Assembly: GCF_009296265.1 (NCBI RefSeq)
Contig: NZ_WBJS01000007.1
Location: 124,001-188,000 of the forward strand
From: Thioclava sp. JE_KL1
Lineage (GTDB): Bacteria; Pseudomonadota; Alphaproteobacteria; Rhodobacterales; Rhodobacteraceae
Direction of reading: 5' to 3'
DNA: 64,000 nt
Shown here: in pieces, positions 16,225 through 25,288 of the stretch
Numbering within the stretch: position 1 is the first letter of the stretch
Layout: each line of letters begins with the position of its first letter
Translations under genes and position numbers: made by a program
Notes under the pieces: generated by a model
The model's input: the letters and a program-made list of their open reading frames with translations, nothing else
Told to the model about the DNA's origin: nothing
Databases searched by the model: none

Positions 16225-16875
16225 TTACACGGCTTTCCTGATTGGTGTGGCTTGGGGGGAGACGGTCTGGCGCAGAGCGATGAGGATGCTGCGGCAGACC
16301 GACTCGAAGCTGTAATCCATCACGCCGTCATCCCAGTCGGCATGGATGTCGCCATCGGCAAGCGCCGGGTCCGCGACGATGTTCAGGGCGGGGCTGTTCG
16401 GCCCGGCGCTGGCCTCGATCACCGGTGTCAGCCCCGCGACATTGGCAGGGGAGAGGCGGATCGTGAGGCTCGGTTTGCGCAGCGCGATTTCCATCGCCCG
16501 CCGGATCTGCGTCTCGACCCGCGCGGTCGAGCAGTTCTCGATGAATTCGGGAAAGACCTTCTCGCAAACGCGCAGCGCGAAGCCGCAAAGGTGCCGCTCC
16601 AGAGCGGCCTGATGGGCGAACTGATTGCCCAGAAGCGTCGCGATCTCAGGGGCGAATTTCTCCAACGCCTCGGTCTGGCGCGCCTCGAGCGAGGCCATGA
16701 TCTCGGCGCTGGCCTCGTTGCGGCCCTGCGCACGGCCCGCCTCGAACCCCTCGGCGCGCGCAGCCGCCGCTGCGGCATCGAGATCGGCCTGGGTGAACAC
16801 TTTCAGCCGTTCGGCGGCGCGGCGGGCATCTTCCGCCTGCAGCTCTTCATCGAAATCGCGCTGGAAAACCGTCAT
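16225..16875 (-). CDS. fliH: FliH-like export ATPase regulator
   Basis: A 216-residue cytoplasmic protein: a charged N-terminus, an Ala-rich coiled segment with small-residue repeats (AAAARAEGFEAGRAQGRNEA, about 37-56), and a C-terminal domain resembling the FliH/HrpE stator. FliH holds the FliI ATPase and delivers it to FliN at the C-ring. It lies between fliF and fliN with almost no gaps. Sequence divergence in this family is high, so the call leans on position and the small-residue repeat region. Confidence 0.8.
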   Translation of the reverse strand: MTVFQRDFDEELQAEDARRAAERLKVFTQADLDAAAAAARAEGFEAGRAQGRNEASAEIMASLEARQTEALEKFAPEIATLLGNQFAHQAALERHLCGFALRVCEKVFPEFIENCSTARVETQIRRAMEIALRKPSLTIRLSPANVAGLTPVIEASAGPNSPALNIVADPALADGDIHADWDDGVMDYSFESVCRSILIALRQTVSPQATPIRKAV

Positions 16876-16876
16876 C

Positions 16877-18589
16877 TCACGCCTCGTTCAACAGCCAGCC
16901 ACGCAGGACCTTCAGGGCCTCTTGCGGCTCGTCTTCGGCGATCTTCTGGATCGCGGAGACCTTGCGTTTCAGGATCGCACCGCTGATCGCGAAATTGGTG
17001 ATCAGTTCATCATCCCCGGCGGGGTCGTAGCGCTCCGCACGTTGGACGGGGGCTGCGGGCTCGGCGGCCTCCTGCGTGCGGGGTGCGACGGCGTTGGCGG
17101 GCGTTGCGGGCAGGTTGTTGCTCGCCGGCGCCGCTGCTTCCGCCTCGCCCTCGGGGGCTGCGAGCGCCCCGGCGCCGGGCGCCTCGCTCAGCCGAGCGCG
17201 TTCGCGGTCGGCCCGGTTCAGCAGGGGGCGCAGACCGAAGACAAGCACCGCGACCACGATCAGCAGGGCGAAGACCCAGCGCAGGATCGAGACGATATTG
17301 TTCGACAGGCGCTGCATCAGCGTCGGGCCAACCGGGCCGCCGACCTCCATCGAGTAATCGATGAAGCGCAGGCTATCGACGGAGACGGTATCGCCGCGGT
17401 TCTGGTCGTAGCCGATCGCCGATTTCACCAGCGCAGTAAGGCGGGCGATTTCTTCCGGCGAGCGCTGTTCGTATTTCAGCGAGCCGTCGTCCTGCACGTT
17501 GTAGATGCCGTTCACCAGCACGGCGACCGAGACGCGTTGCACCGCACCGGCTTCGGTCGTGGTCTCGCGCCGGGTGTTGCCGATCTCGTATTGCACCGAC
17601 TCGCCGTTCTTGCTGCGGCTGTCGGTCGTGCTGCTCGCACCCGGACCGCCAAGCGCGCCGGGGATGTTGTTGCCGGTGTTCACGCCGGAATCGCCGTTCT
17701 GCACGCCCTTCTGCTGCTCGGCATTGTTCTGGGTGGAGCGAACGACCTGCTGATCGGGGTCGAAGCTTTGCTGCACCACGACTTCGCGCTGGTTGGACAG
17801 GTCGACATTGACCTGCACGCGGGCGTTGCCCGCACCGACGCGCGCCGTCAGGATCTGCTCGATCGAGCGCGCCATCCGGTCTTCGGTCGCGGCCTTGTTC
17901 GACTGGAGCGTCGCTTGCCCGGCCGCATCGGAGTTCTCCGCAAGGATCGTCTCGCCGCTGGCCGAGAGTACGGTCACCCGGTTGCCGTCGAGATTGGGCA
18001 CCGCCGCCGCGATCAAATTGCGAATCGCCAGCGCTTCCTTGCGGCTGATCCCGCGAGAAGAGGCGGCGCGCACGATGACGCTCGCGCTCGGATCGGGGCT
18101 GGTGCGCGAGAAGGCTTCGCGTTCGGGCAGAACCAGATGGACGCGGGCGCTGCGCACCCCGTCGATGGTCTGGATCGAGCGCGCCAGCTCGCCCTCCATC
18201 GCGCGCAGCCGGTTCACATGCTGCATGAAGGTGTTCATGCCGAAGCCGCTCGCATTGTCGAACAGCTCCCAGCCGGGTTCACCATCCACGGGCAGATTCT
18301 TCTCGGCCAATGCCATTCGGGCGCGGGCGATATCGCCCTCGGGCACCGACACCGCGCTGCCATCCGCGGATAGTTGCGTCTTGAACCCTGCCTGTTCGAG
18401 CGTGTCGACGATTCCCGCGGCGCTGGAGGGTGAAAGCTGGCTGTAGAGCAGCTTGTAGCTCGGGGCCGTCACGACCGAGAGGCCGAAGACCAGCGCGAGA
18501 ACGCTGACGACACCGACAGCCCCAAGCATCAGGAGCTTGCGCCGTCCTAAGGATTGAAGGTTCTGCAAGAATTGCTGCACGGCGAACAC
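16877..18589 (-). CDS. fliF: FliF, flagellar MS-ring protein
   Basis: A 570-residue protein with one membrane segment near the N-terminus (about 20-42) and another near 440-462. Between them are the ring-building motifs: YKLLYSQLSPSSAAGIVDTL, GFGMNTFMQHVNRLRAMEGE, ARVHLVLPERE and ASVIVRAAS. The C-terminus (AISGAILKRKVSAIQKIAED and the acidic ending) binds FliG. It starts the fliF-fliH-fliN-fliP unit. Start candidates are GTG 18589 and GTG 18580; neither has a clear ribosome site, and an AAGAATA word lies only four bases upstream of the first. Confidence 0.95.
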   Translation of the reverse strand: MFAVQQFLQNLQSLGRRKLLMLGAVGVVSVLALVFGLSVVTAPSYKLLYSQLSPSSAAGIVDTLEQAGFKTQLSADGSAVSVPEGDIARARMALAEKNLPVDGEPGWELFDNASGFGMNTFMQHVNRLRAMEGELARSIQTIDGVRSARVHLVLPEREAFSRTSPDPSASVIVRAASSRGISRKEALAIRNLIAAAVPNLDGNRVTVLSASGETILAENSDAAGQATLQSNKAATEDRMARSIEQILTARVGAGNARVQVNVDLSNQREVVVQQSFDPDQQVVRSTQNNAEQQKGVQNGDSGVNTGNNIPGALGGPGASSTTDSRSKNGESVQYEIGNTRRETTTEAGAVQRVSVAVLVNGIYNVQDDGSLKYEQRSPEEIARLTALVKSAIGYDQNRGDTVSVDSLRFIDYSMEVGGPVGPTLMQRLSNNIVSILRWVFALLIVVAVLVFGLRPLLNRADRERARLSEAPGAGALAAPEGEAEAAAPASNNLPATPANAVAPRTQEAAEPAAPVQRAERYDPAGDDELITNFAISGAILKRKVSAIQKIAEDEPQEALKVLRGWLLNEA

Positions 18590-18592
18590 CAG

Positions 18593-18625
18593 TTATTCTT
18601 AATTGATCCTGTAGAGGCTATTCTA
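18593..18625 (-). promoter_or_regulatory. AAGAATA/GATAGAATAG words between fliF and fliL
   Basis: On the minus strand, AGATAGAATAG precedes AAGAATAA, which ends four bases before the fliF start. The words resemble those before fliG, flgF and flgI. The spacer between the divergent fliF and fliL (18590-18724) is otherwise A+T-rich with no gene. The word next to the start would lie in the fliF leader or over its promoter. Confidence 0.4.
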
Positions 18626-18724
18626 TCTTTGTATTGCAAGTAAAGTGCGGATGTATATACTTCACGACATCCAGTTGAGATCGGATTTTATCTTTAAATT
18701 CGACGAAGAGAGGCGCGATAGCCG

Positions 18725-19261
18725 ATGATTGATGCGGCCATTGATGAAGAAGAGGTTGCCGAGGCACCCGAAACGCGCTGGCGGACCTTGCGCGACCATA
18801 AGCGTCTCGTCATGGCGGCGGGTGCGCTCGCGGTCGTCGCCATGTTCTGCGGTGGCTTCGTGGCCTTCGGCGGCGTCTCGGCGCTCACCGGGGGATCCGC
18901 TGCAGAATCGGCCGGGCATGGGGCCTCGGGCGCTGCTGGCGCGGATGCGCTGCTGGATTTCGACGACATCGTGGTGAACATCACCGAGACGACCGCAGAC
19001 GGCACGCCCGCTGCGCGCTACCTCAAGATTCACCTCGCGCTGGTCTATCCCGAATCGCCGGATGCCGAGGCCAAGATGGCCGAGAAGAAACCCTTCATCC
19101 GCGACACCTTCACCGGGTTCCTGCGTCAGATGACGGTCGAGGATCTGCGCGGCAGCATCGGCCTCATCAAGCTCAAGGCGGAACTGCTCAAGCGCGCCCG
19201 CGCGGTCGTGGGCGACGACACGCCGAGCGAAATTCTCATCAGCGATCTGGTGGTGCAGTGA
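18725..19261 (+). CDS. fliL: FliL, flagellar basal-body/stator-associated protein
   Basis: A 178-residue single-pass membrane protein: a cytoplasmic N-terminus of about 28 residues, a membrane segment (LVMAAGALAVVAMFCGGFVA), then a periplasmic domain with YLKIHLALVY and the ending DTPSEILISDLVVQ. FliL surrounds the stators and improves torque or stability. It starts the rightward fliL-fliM-pflI-motE unit and overlaps fliM by four bases (GTGA). Confidence 0.92.
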   Translation: MIDAAIDEEEVAEAPETRWRTLRDHKRLVMAAGALAVVAMFCGGFVAFGGVSALTGGSAAESAGHGASGAAGADALLDFDDIVVNITETTADGTPAARYLKIHLALVYPESPDAEAKMAEKKPFIRDTFTGFLRQMTVEDLRGSIGLIKLKAELLKRARAVVGDDTPSEILISDLVVQ

Positions 19262-20217
19262 CGATGGCGGAACAGGCGGACATGGCGAGGGCGGCCACGA
19301 CAACGGCAGAGGTCGAAGACGAGATCATCCGCATGTCGATGCTCAATTACGAGCGTCTGCCGATGCTGGACGTGATCTTCGAACGCTTCGTTCTGTCCTT
19401 CTCCAGCTCGCTTAAATCGCTGACCGGCTCGGTGCTGGATGTAACACTGGGCGAGGTCGAATACCTGCCCTTCGCCGACGCGATGAAAAGCCTGCCCAAA
19501 CATGGTTTGATCGCGGTTGCGCAGGCCGATCCCTGGGATGACCAGTTTATCCTTTCGCAAGATCCGGTCTTCCTGTTCTCCGCGCTCGAACTGATGCTAG
19601 GCGGACAGCCGTCGGGCCGGGCGAAGGATGCCAAGCACGGTTTCACCACGATCGAGCGCCGAATGGGCGAGCAGGTCGCCGAACGTATCCTTGCCGATAT
19701 GGCGGTGGGTTTCCGGCAGATTTGCGAAGTCTCATTCCAGGTCGACCGGATGGAGAGCAATCCGCAATTCGCCAATATCGCCCAGCCCAACAGCCCGACG
19801 GTCCGCGTGCCGCTCAAGGTCAGTCTCGACGGCTATGATGGCGAGGTCCACCTGATCCTGCCCTATGCGACGCTCGAGCCGGTGCGCCCGCTGCTCACCA
19901 AGATTTTCTTCGGGGATCGGCTCGGCGCGGATAGCTCGTGGCGCACGCAGCTGAAACAGAAGATCGAAGGGTCGTCGGTGGCGCTTACCGCGCAGCTGCA
20001 CGAGCTGGTGGTGCCGATGCGCGAGATTCTGGACTGGAAAGTCGGGGACACGCTCGATCTGCGGATCGACGACAGCCATCCGGTCCTGTTGCTCTGTGCT
20101 GGGAGCCCGGTTCTCGAAGGCGAAATGGGCAAGAAGCAAAACGGGTCGATGGCACTGAAAGTGACCGCGAACCTCATGGGAAAGGACGAGTGGAGCAATG
20201 ATGTCGATGCTGATTAA
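19258..20217 (+). CDS. fliM: FliM, motor switch protein
   Basis: A 319-residue C-ring protein with the CheC-like middle domain (LNYERLPMLDVIFERFVLSF, SLTGSVLDVTLGEVEYL, TTIERRMGEQVAERILADM) and a C-terminal SpoA segment (MREILDWKVGDTLDLRIDD). The N-terminal CheY-P peptide is weakly conserved. The start is GTG 19258 or ATG 19264. It overlaps fliL by four bases and the next gene by 20. Confidence 0.92.
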   Translation: MTMAEQADMARAATTTAEVEDEIIRMSMLNYERLPMLDVIFERFVLSFSSSLKSLTGSVLDVTLGEVEYLPFADAMKSLPKHGLIAVAQADPWDDQFILSQDPVFLFSALELMLGGQPSGRAKDAKHGFTTIERRMGEQVAERILADMAVGFRQICEVSFQVDRMESNPQFANIAQPNSPTVRVPLKVSLDGYDGEVHLILPYATLEPVRPLLTKIFFGDRLGADSSWRTQLKQKIEGSSVALTAQLHELVVPMREILDWKVGDTLDLRIDDSHPVLLLCAGSPVLEGEMGKKQNGSMALKVTANLMGKDEWSNDVDAD

Positions 20218-20578
20218 CGCGATTATTCTCGTGTCTCTTGCCGGGCTGATGGCCTATGGCGTGGTCATCACGCGGCGGGTGAAAAAGCTCATGCTCGTTC
20301 TCGAAGAGATGGAGCCGCTCGTCGCGGCCTTCTCCGCGGCCGTGGACAAGTCGCAACTCTCCGTCGAGGAGATGAAGGACGCGGTCGCCGAGGCGCAGAA
20401 AGCGCCGGCGCCCGAACCGTCAGCCGCGCAAGAGGCCGCGCCCGCCCTGACCTTCAACTCGCGCCGTGCCGCGCCGAAAGCGCCGATGGGGCTGACCCGT
20501 GTGACCGGCAAGGCCGAGCTGGTGAAAAGCTTCTTCGAGCAGACCCGCGTGCGCCGGGAGGCGCAGGGCCAATGGTGA
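20198..20578 (+). CDS. pflI: PflI-like DUF6468 membrane protein
   Basis: A 126-residue protein with an N-terminal membrane helix (about 4-25), a short amphipathic helix (RRVKKLMLVLEEMEPLVAAF), a Pro/Ala-rich linker and a basic C-terminus. In Caulobacter the gene after fliL-fliM encodes PflI, a bitopic Pro-rich protein that places the flagellum at the pole; the same order and layout are seen here. The identification is by context and architecture. ATG 20201 has the better ribosome spacing than 20198. It overlaps fliM by 20 and motE by seven bases. Confidence 0.6.
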   Translation: MMSMLINAIILVSLAGLMAYGVVITRRVKKLMLVLEEMEPLVAAFSAAVDKSQLSVEEMKDAVAEAQKAPAPEPSAAQEAAPALTFNSRRAAPKAPMGLTRVTGKAELVKSFFEQTRVRREAQGQW

Positions 20579-21204
20579 AGGGCCGTCCGCTTCAGGTTCT
20601 CGTGGGCGTATTGCTCCTCTCTGGCGGTGCTAAACTCGCGACCAGCCTTCCCTCCGACATGATCCCGTTCCCGGATTCGCTGTTGCAGGCCGCGCTCGCA
20701 AGCGGGGCGGAAAAGGACGCCGCCGCGACGCCGGCGCGCGATGCCTCCGCCGATGCGACCGGCGGCTGTGGACCGACGCCGGAAGATCTGTTGATGTCCG
20801 TGCGGCAGGAACGTGACCTCCTCGCCGAGCAGAAGAAGAAACTCGACGCCCGCAGCGCCGAGATCGAGCTTGCCAAGCAGGGGCTCGACACCCAGTCGCA
20901 GCATCTGACCGAGTTGAAGGACAAGGTGACCAAGCTGCTCGACAAGGTCGACAAATCGCATAGCGACGACGTCGATCGCCTCGTGTCGATCTACAAGAAC
21001 ATGAAGCCCGCGGCGGCGGCGTCGATCATGAACGACCTCGATATCGAGGTGACGGTCATGGTGCTGGCCACGATGAAGGAGCGCGACGTCGCCCCGATCA
21101 TGGCCGAGATGAACCCGGTGCGCGCGCGGGCGGTCTCCAAGATCATTCTCGAGCGCTCGAAGCTGCCGGGCGACCAGAAGCTGGTGAACGTCAAGCTCAA
21201 CTGA
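20572..21204 (+). CDS. motE: MotE-like periplasmic protein (MgtE N-like domain)
   Basis: A 210-residue protein with an N-terminal signal or membrane segment (about 8-26), a central coiled coil (about 77-125, for example LLAEQKKKLDARSAEIELAK) and a C-terminal MgtE-N-type helical domain (IYKNMKPAAAASIMNDLDIE, VMVLATMKERDVAPIMAEM). In rhizobia MotE is the periplasmic chaperone of MotC, which modulates the stator. It ends the fliL-fliM-pflI-motE unit at a strong terminator. No MotC is recognised by sequence in the window. Confidence 0.72.
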   Translation: MVKGRPLQVLVGVLLLSGGAKLATSLPSDMIPFPDSLLQAALASGAEKDAAATPARDASADATGGCGPTPEDLLMSVRQERDLLAEQKKKLDARSAEIELAKQGLDTQSQHLTELKDKVTKLLDKVDKSHSDDVDRLVSIYKNMKPAAAASIMNDLDIEVTVMVLATMKERDVAPIMAEMNPVRARAVSKIILERSKLPGDQKLVNVKLN

Positions 21205-21257
21205 ACCGCGCGGGCGTCATGCTCCGTGCATCGCGGCGCAGTTGTTGCTGATTGGGG

Positions 21258-21284
21258 AAAGGGGGCGCGCAGCCCCCTTTTTTA
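21258..21284 (+). terminator. Intrinsic terminator after motE, overlapping the flhB stop
   Basis: AAAGGGGGC-GCGCA-GCCCCCTTT is followed by TTT on the plus strand. The T-run contains the complement of the flhB stop codon, so the two convergent units end on the same structure. Confidence 0.85.
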
Positions 21285-22415
21285 ATCTTCGTCGACCCGC
21301 AAAACCGAGCCCTTCGGCGGCGCACGGCGAATGTTGCGGCGCAGGTCCATGACGTAGCCGATGATCTCCGCGACCGCCTGCCAATGCTCGACCGGCACCG
21401 TGTCATCCACGTCGATCGTGGCGTGAAGCGTCCGGGCGAGGGGCTTGTTCTCGACGATCGGCACCTCGTTCTCGCGCGCGATCTGGCGGATGCGGGCAGC
21501 CACGGCATCGGCCCCTTTCGCGACGCAGACCGGCGCGGCGTCGCTGCCCTGTTCATATTTCAGCGCCACGGCGTAATGCGTCGGGTTCGTCACGATCACG
21601 CTCGCGGTCGGCACCGCCTGCGCCATGCGTTGACGGGCCCGCTGGCGCGCGATCTCGGCGCGGCGGCCCTTGATCTGCGGATCGCCCTCGGAATCCTTCA
21701 TCTCGTCACGGATTTCCTTGAGTGACATGCGCAGCTTGCGCCGCCATTCGAACCGTTTCCAGATGATATCGCCGATGGTGATCGGCACGAGAAAAACCAT
21801 CGCCGCGCTCAGCAGCCAGCTCGCCCAATGAGCCGCGTAGCTCGGGATATGCTCTGGCAGGAAATTCTCGCCCTGCCAGATCCCGGTGACCGCGCGTTTG
21901 GCGACCCAGAGCGCCAGCGCGCCGATGACCAGAACCTTGGTGATGCTTTTCGCGAATTCGACCAGCGCGCCGGGCGAGAACATCTTCTTGAGCCCCCCGA
22001 GCGGCGAGAGCTTCGACAGTTTCGGCTTCATGCGCTCGGACGAGACCACGGTTTCGCCCTGGATCAACACGCCGAAAACCGCGGCTAGAAGCATCACCCC
22101 GAAGATCGGGGCGGCCCATCCCGCGATCTCGCTGAAAAGCAGGCTGAGGATGTCGCCAATATCGCGCGCACCTGCCGATCCCTGGCCGATCGTCACCTGG
22201 CCCGCCCCGGCGAAGACCTGACCGAGCGACGTCATCGCCCGGCCCGCGACGACCGGAAGGATGAACACCACGATCATCAGCAGCGAGAAGACCGACATCA
22301 TGTTGCCGGTCTCGCGCGAGGAGGGAACATCGCCTTTCTCGCGAGCCGATTTCAGCCGCTTGTCTGTCGGCTCTTCGGTCTTGGAGGATTTGTCCTGTTC
22401 GTCGCCTTCGGCCAC
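21282..22415 (-). CDS. flhB: FlhB, export switch protein
   Basis: A 377-residue membrane protein that sets export substrate specificity. It has four membrane segments (between about 35 and 210), the N-terminal EEPTDKRLKSAREKGDVPSS signature, and the autocleavage site NPTH in VIVTNPTHYAVALKYE. I start it at GTG 22415: AAGGAG lies six bases upstream and overlaps the fliR stop, and the protein then begins at the family signature; an upstream in-frame ATG at 22478 would lie inside fliR. It ends the leftward flgB-to-flhB unit. Confidence 0.94.
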   Translation of the reverse strand: MAEGDEQDKSSKTEEPTDKRLKSAREKGDVPSSRETGNMMSVFSLLMIVVFILPVVAGRAMTSLGQVFAGAGQVTIGQGSAGARDIGDILSLLFSEIAGWAAPIFGVMLLAAVFGVLIQGETVVSSERMKPKLSKLSPLGGLKKMFSPGALVEFAKSITKVLVIGALALWVAKRAVTGIWQGENFLPEHIPSYAAHWASWLLSAAMVFLVPITIGDIIWKRFEWRRKLRMSLKEIRDEMKDSEGDPQIKGRRAEIARQRARQRMAQAVPTASVIVTNPTHYAVALKYEQGSDAAPVCVAKGADAVAARIRQIARENEVPIVENKPLARTLHATIDVDDTVPVEHWQAVAEIIGYVMDLRRNIRRAPPKGSVLRVDED

Positions 22416-22425
22416 GGCGCACTCC

Positions 22426-23187
22426 TTAGGGTATGACGAAAGTGCCGAGCCAGTCGGTGAACTGGCCGAGGAAGACATGCAGCATGCTGGGCGAGGCCGC
22501 CGCGAGGATCAGCAGGCCCGACGCGATTAGCGCAGGCGCTGCGACGAAGAAGACTGGCAGCGCGGGCATCATCCGGTTCGCAAGCCCCATCCCGAGATTG
22601 AAGATCAGCCCCATGACGAAGAAGGGCGCAGCGATCGCCGCCCCGATATAGAGGCTGGCAGACGCGGCTTTGACGATCTGCTTCGCCATGTCGCCCAGCA
22701 GCAGCGTGCCCGGCGGGAAGACGTCGTAGGAATAGAGTAGCGCACGGATGATGATGTGATGCGTATTCGTGACGAAGATCAGCGCAACGCCGGAGATCAG
22801 CAGGAAACTCGCGATCATGGTGGAGCCCTCGAATGAGCCGAGGCTCGGCGCGAACGCATTGGCGAGGCCCGAGACCTGCCCGGCCTGATGGCCCGCGAAT
22901 TGCAGAGCGCTGAACAGCACCCGCGCGGTCAGCCCGATCCAGAGGCCAGTGGTCACCTCGAGGCCAAGGTAGATGGCAAATGTCACGAGATTGTCGGGCT
23001 GCATCGGCATCACCGGCGTCGCGGGGTAAAGCGCGAGGCTGAACACCACCGCCATCGCCAGACGGCTGCGGGTCGGCACCTGCATCTCGCCGAAGCCCGG
23101 CATGAACATCAGTGCGCTGCCCAGTCGGGCAAACACGATGAAGTAGCCGAAGAGCTGCCCGTCGAGAAATGCGCTGAGCCCGCTCAC
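22426..23187 (-). CDS. fliR: FliR, export gate protein
   Basis: A 253-residue protein with six predicted membrane segments and the FliR text GYFIVFARLGSALMFMPGFG, NAFAPSLGSFEGSTMIASFL and the end VFLGQFTDWLGTFVIP. It builds the export gate with FliP and FliQ. It starts at GTG 23187, three bases after the flhA stop. Length is typical. Confidence 0.94.
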   Translation of the reverse strand: MSGLSAFLDGQLFGYFIVFARLGSALMFMPGFGEMQVPTRSRLAMAVVFSLALYPATPVMPMQPDNLVTFAIYLGLEVTTGLWIGLTARVLFSALQFAGHQAGQVSGLANAFAPSLGSFEGSTMIASFLLISGVALIFVTNTHHIIIRALLYSYDVFPPGTLLLGDMAKQIVKAASASLYIGAAIAAPFFVMGLIFNLGMGLANRMMPALPVFFVAAPALIASGLLILAAASPSMLHVFLGQFTDWLGTFVIP

Positions 23188-23190
23188 CCG

Positions 23191-25281
23191 TCAGGCCCCG
23201 ATCGTCCCGACCGTCTTCATCGCGGCCTTCCGGTGCACCTCGTTATGCGAGATCACCTGCGTCATCGGGCTCACGCGTTCGAGCATCGAGCGGACATAGC
23301 CACGCACTTCCGGCGCGACCATCAGCGCGGGCCATTCGTCGCGTGCCGCGTGGCGCTGGATTTCCTGACGCGCTTCCAGCACGAATTCCTGCACGCGCTG
23401 CGGCGACATCAGGAAGGTCCGGTCCTTGCCGTTGATCTTCACCGCCTCGCCGAATTCATGCTCCCATGCCCCCGACATGGTCAGCACCGGCACGAAGCCC
23501 GAACCATCCGCCAGCGCGCGGCAGATCTGGTTCGCAAGGCGGGCGCGGACCCGCTCGGTGATTACGGCGGGGTTGGTGCTCGACGGCGCGGCCTCGGCCA
23601 CCGCCTCGATGATCAGCGGCAGGTTGCGGATCGAGATCCGCTCGGCCAGCAGCGATTGCAGCACCTGTTGCAGCAGAATCTCCGGCGCGGAGTTGGAGAT
23701 GTCGCTCGCGAGTTTCTGGTAGTCCCGGTCCAGCTCGGCCAGAAGCTTCTTCACCGCGCCATAGGTGAGCAGTTCGGACATATGCTCCTTGATGATCTCG
23801 GTGAGGTGGGTGGTGATCACGCTCTCGGGGTCGACGACCGTATGACCCTGCTGTTCGGCCTCGGAGGCGCGCGCCGGATCGATCCAGACCGCGCTCAGCC
23901 CGAAGGTGGGCTCCTTGATCCGCTCGCCGGGCAGCTTCACCTGATCGCCGGACGGGTCGATCACCATCACCAGATTGGGACGCAGCTCGCCTTTCGCCGC
24001 TTCGACGCCCTGTACGAGGATCGAATAGCTGTTCGTCGGCAGCATCGGGTCGTCCTTGATGCGCACCGAGGGCAGGACGAAGCCGTAATCCTTCATGAAG
24101 AGGTTGCGCAGGCTTTTAACCTTGCCAGGCAGGGCGGCATCCATGCTCGAGATCAGCGGCACCAGCCCTGCGCCGAGGCTGAGGCGCAGCTCGTCGAGCT
24201 TGAGCTGCTGCTGCGTCGTCTCGGCCGAGGTCACTTCCATCTGGGCCGCGCGGGCTTCCGCCGCCGCCGCGTCGCTGGCGCGCAGGGCGGCCTGTTCCTG
24301 CATCACATAGCCCAGCCCGGCGAGCAGCCCGGCCAGCGCGAAAAACACCACGATCGGGAAGCCGGGCAGCAGGCCGATCCCGAACAGCAGCACCGCCGCC
24401 ATGTAGAGCGCCTTGGGGAAGTTCGAAAGCTGCCCCAGCACCGCCTCGTTCGCCGCGCCTTCGGTGCCGCCTTTCGTGACGATCAGGCCTGCCGCCAGCG
24501 AGACCACCAGCGCGGGGATCTGTGTCACGAGGCCGTCGCCGATCGTCAGAACGGTGTAATTGCCCGCCGCCTGAGAGACGCTCAGCCCGTGCTGGACGAC
24601 GCCGATCAGGATGCCGCCGACGACATTGATCAGCGTGATGATGATCCCCGCCACCGCGTCGCCGCGCACGAATTTCGACGCACCGTCCATCGCGCCGAAG
24701 AAGCCGCTCTCGTCCTCCAGCTCCTTGCGGCGGCGCTTGGCCTCAACCTCGTCGATCAGCCCGGCACCGAGATCGGCGTCGATCGCCATCTGCTTGCCCG
24801 GCATCGCGTCGAGCGAGAACCGCGCGGAGACCTCGGCGATCCGGGTCGAGCCCTTGGTGATGACGACGAAGTTGATCACCACGAGGATCGCGAAGATCAC
24901 GATCCCGATCACGAAATCCCCGCCCACGATGAAGCGCGAGAACCCTTCGATGACGCCGCCCGCCGCGCCGGGCCCGGTATGGCCCTGGCTGAGAATGAGC
25001 CGCGTCGAGGAGATGTTGAGCGACAGCCGCAGCATCGTGACGACCAGCAGCAGCGTCGGGAAGGAGTTGAATTCCAGCGGCTTCGGGATCCACAGCGCCA
25101 CCATCAGGATCAGCACCGACAGCGACAGCGAAATCGCGAGGCCGAAATCGAGGATGATTGGCGGCAGCGGAACGAACAGCATCCCGAGGATCAGCGTCAC
25201 GCCAATCGCGAAGCCGATATCGCGGTTCTTGATGCCAAGCCCTACGAGGTTCTTGCCGAAACTGGTCTGATTTTGGCTCAT
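23191..25281 (-). CDS. flhA: FlhA, export gate protein
   Basis: A 696-residue protein: eight membrane segments in the first about 320 residues with the conserved loop TRIAEVSARFSLDAMPGKQM-type text and IDADLGAGLIDEVEAKRRR, then a large cytoplasmic domain that docks late chaperones. FlhA energises export using the proton gradient. It is between the transglycosylase gene and fliR in the flgB-to-flhB unit. Length and order are normal. Confidence 0.97.
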   Translation of the reverse strand: MSQNQTSFGKNLVGLGIKNRDIGFAIGVTLILGMLFVPLPPIILDFGLAISLSLSVLILMVALWIPKPLEFNSFPTLLLVVTMLRLSLNISSTRLILSQGHTGPGAAGGVIEGFSRFIVGGDFVIGIVIFAILVVINFVVITKGSTRIAEVSARFSLDAMPGKQMAIDADLGAGLIDEVEAKRRRKELEDESGFFGAMDGASKFVRGDAVAGIIITLINVVGGILIGVVQHGLSVSQAAGNYTVLTIGDGLVTQIPALVVSLAAGLIVTKGGTEGAANEAVLGQLSNFPKALYMAAVLLFGIGLLPGFPIVVFFALAGLLAGLGYVMQEQAALRASDAAAAEARAAQMEVTSAETTQQQLKLDELRLSLGAGLVPLISSMDAALPGKVKSLRNLFMKDYGFVLPSVRIKDDPMLPTNSYSILVQGVEAAKGELRPNLVMVIDPSGDQVKLPGERIKEPTFGLSAVWIDPARASEAEQQGHTVVDPESVITTHLTEIIKEHMSELLTYGAVKKLLAELDRDYQKLASDISNSAPEILLQQVLQSLLAERISIRNLPLIIEAVAEAAPSSTNPAVITERVRARLANQICRALADGSGFVPVLTMSGAWEHEFGEAVKINGKDRTFLMSPQRVQEFVLEARQEIQRHAARDEWPALMVAPEVRGYVRSMLERVSPMTQVISHNEVHRKAAMKTVGTIGA

Positions 25282-25288
25282 CGCTCGC

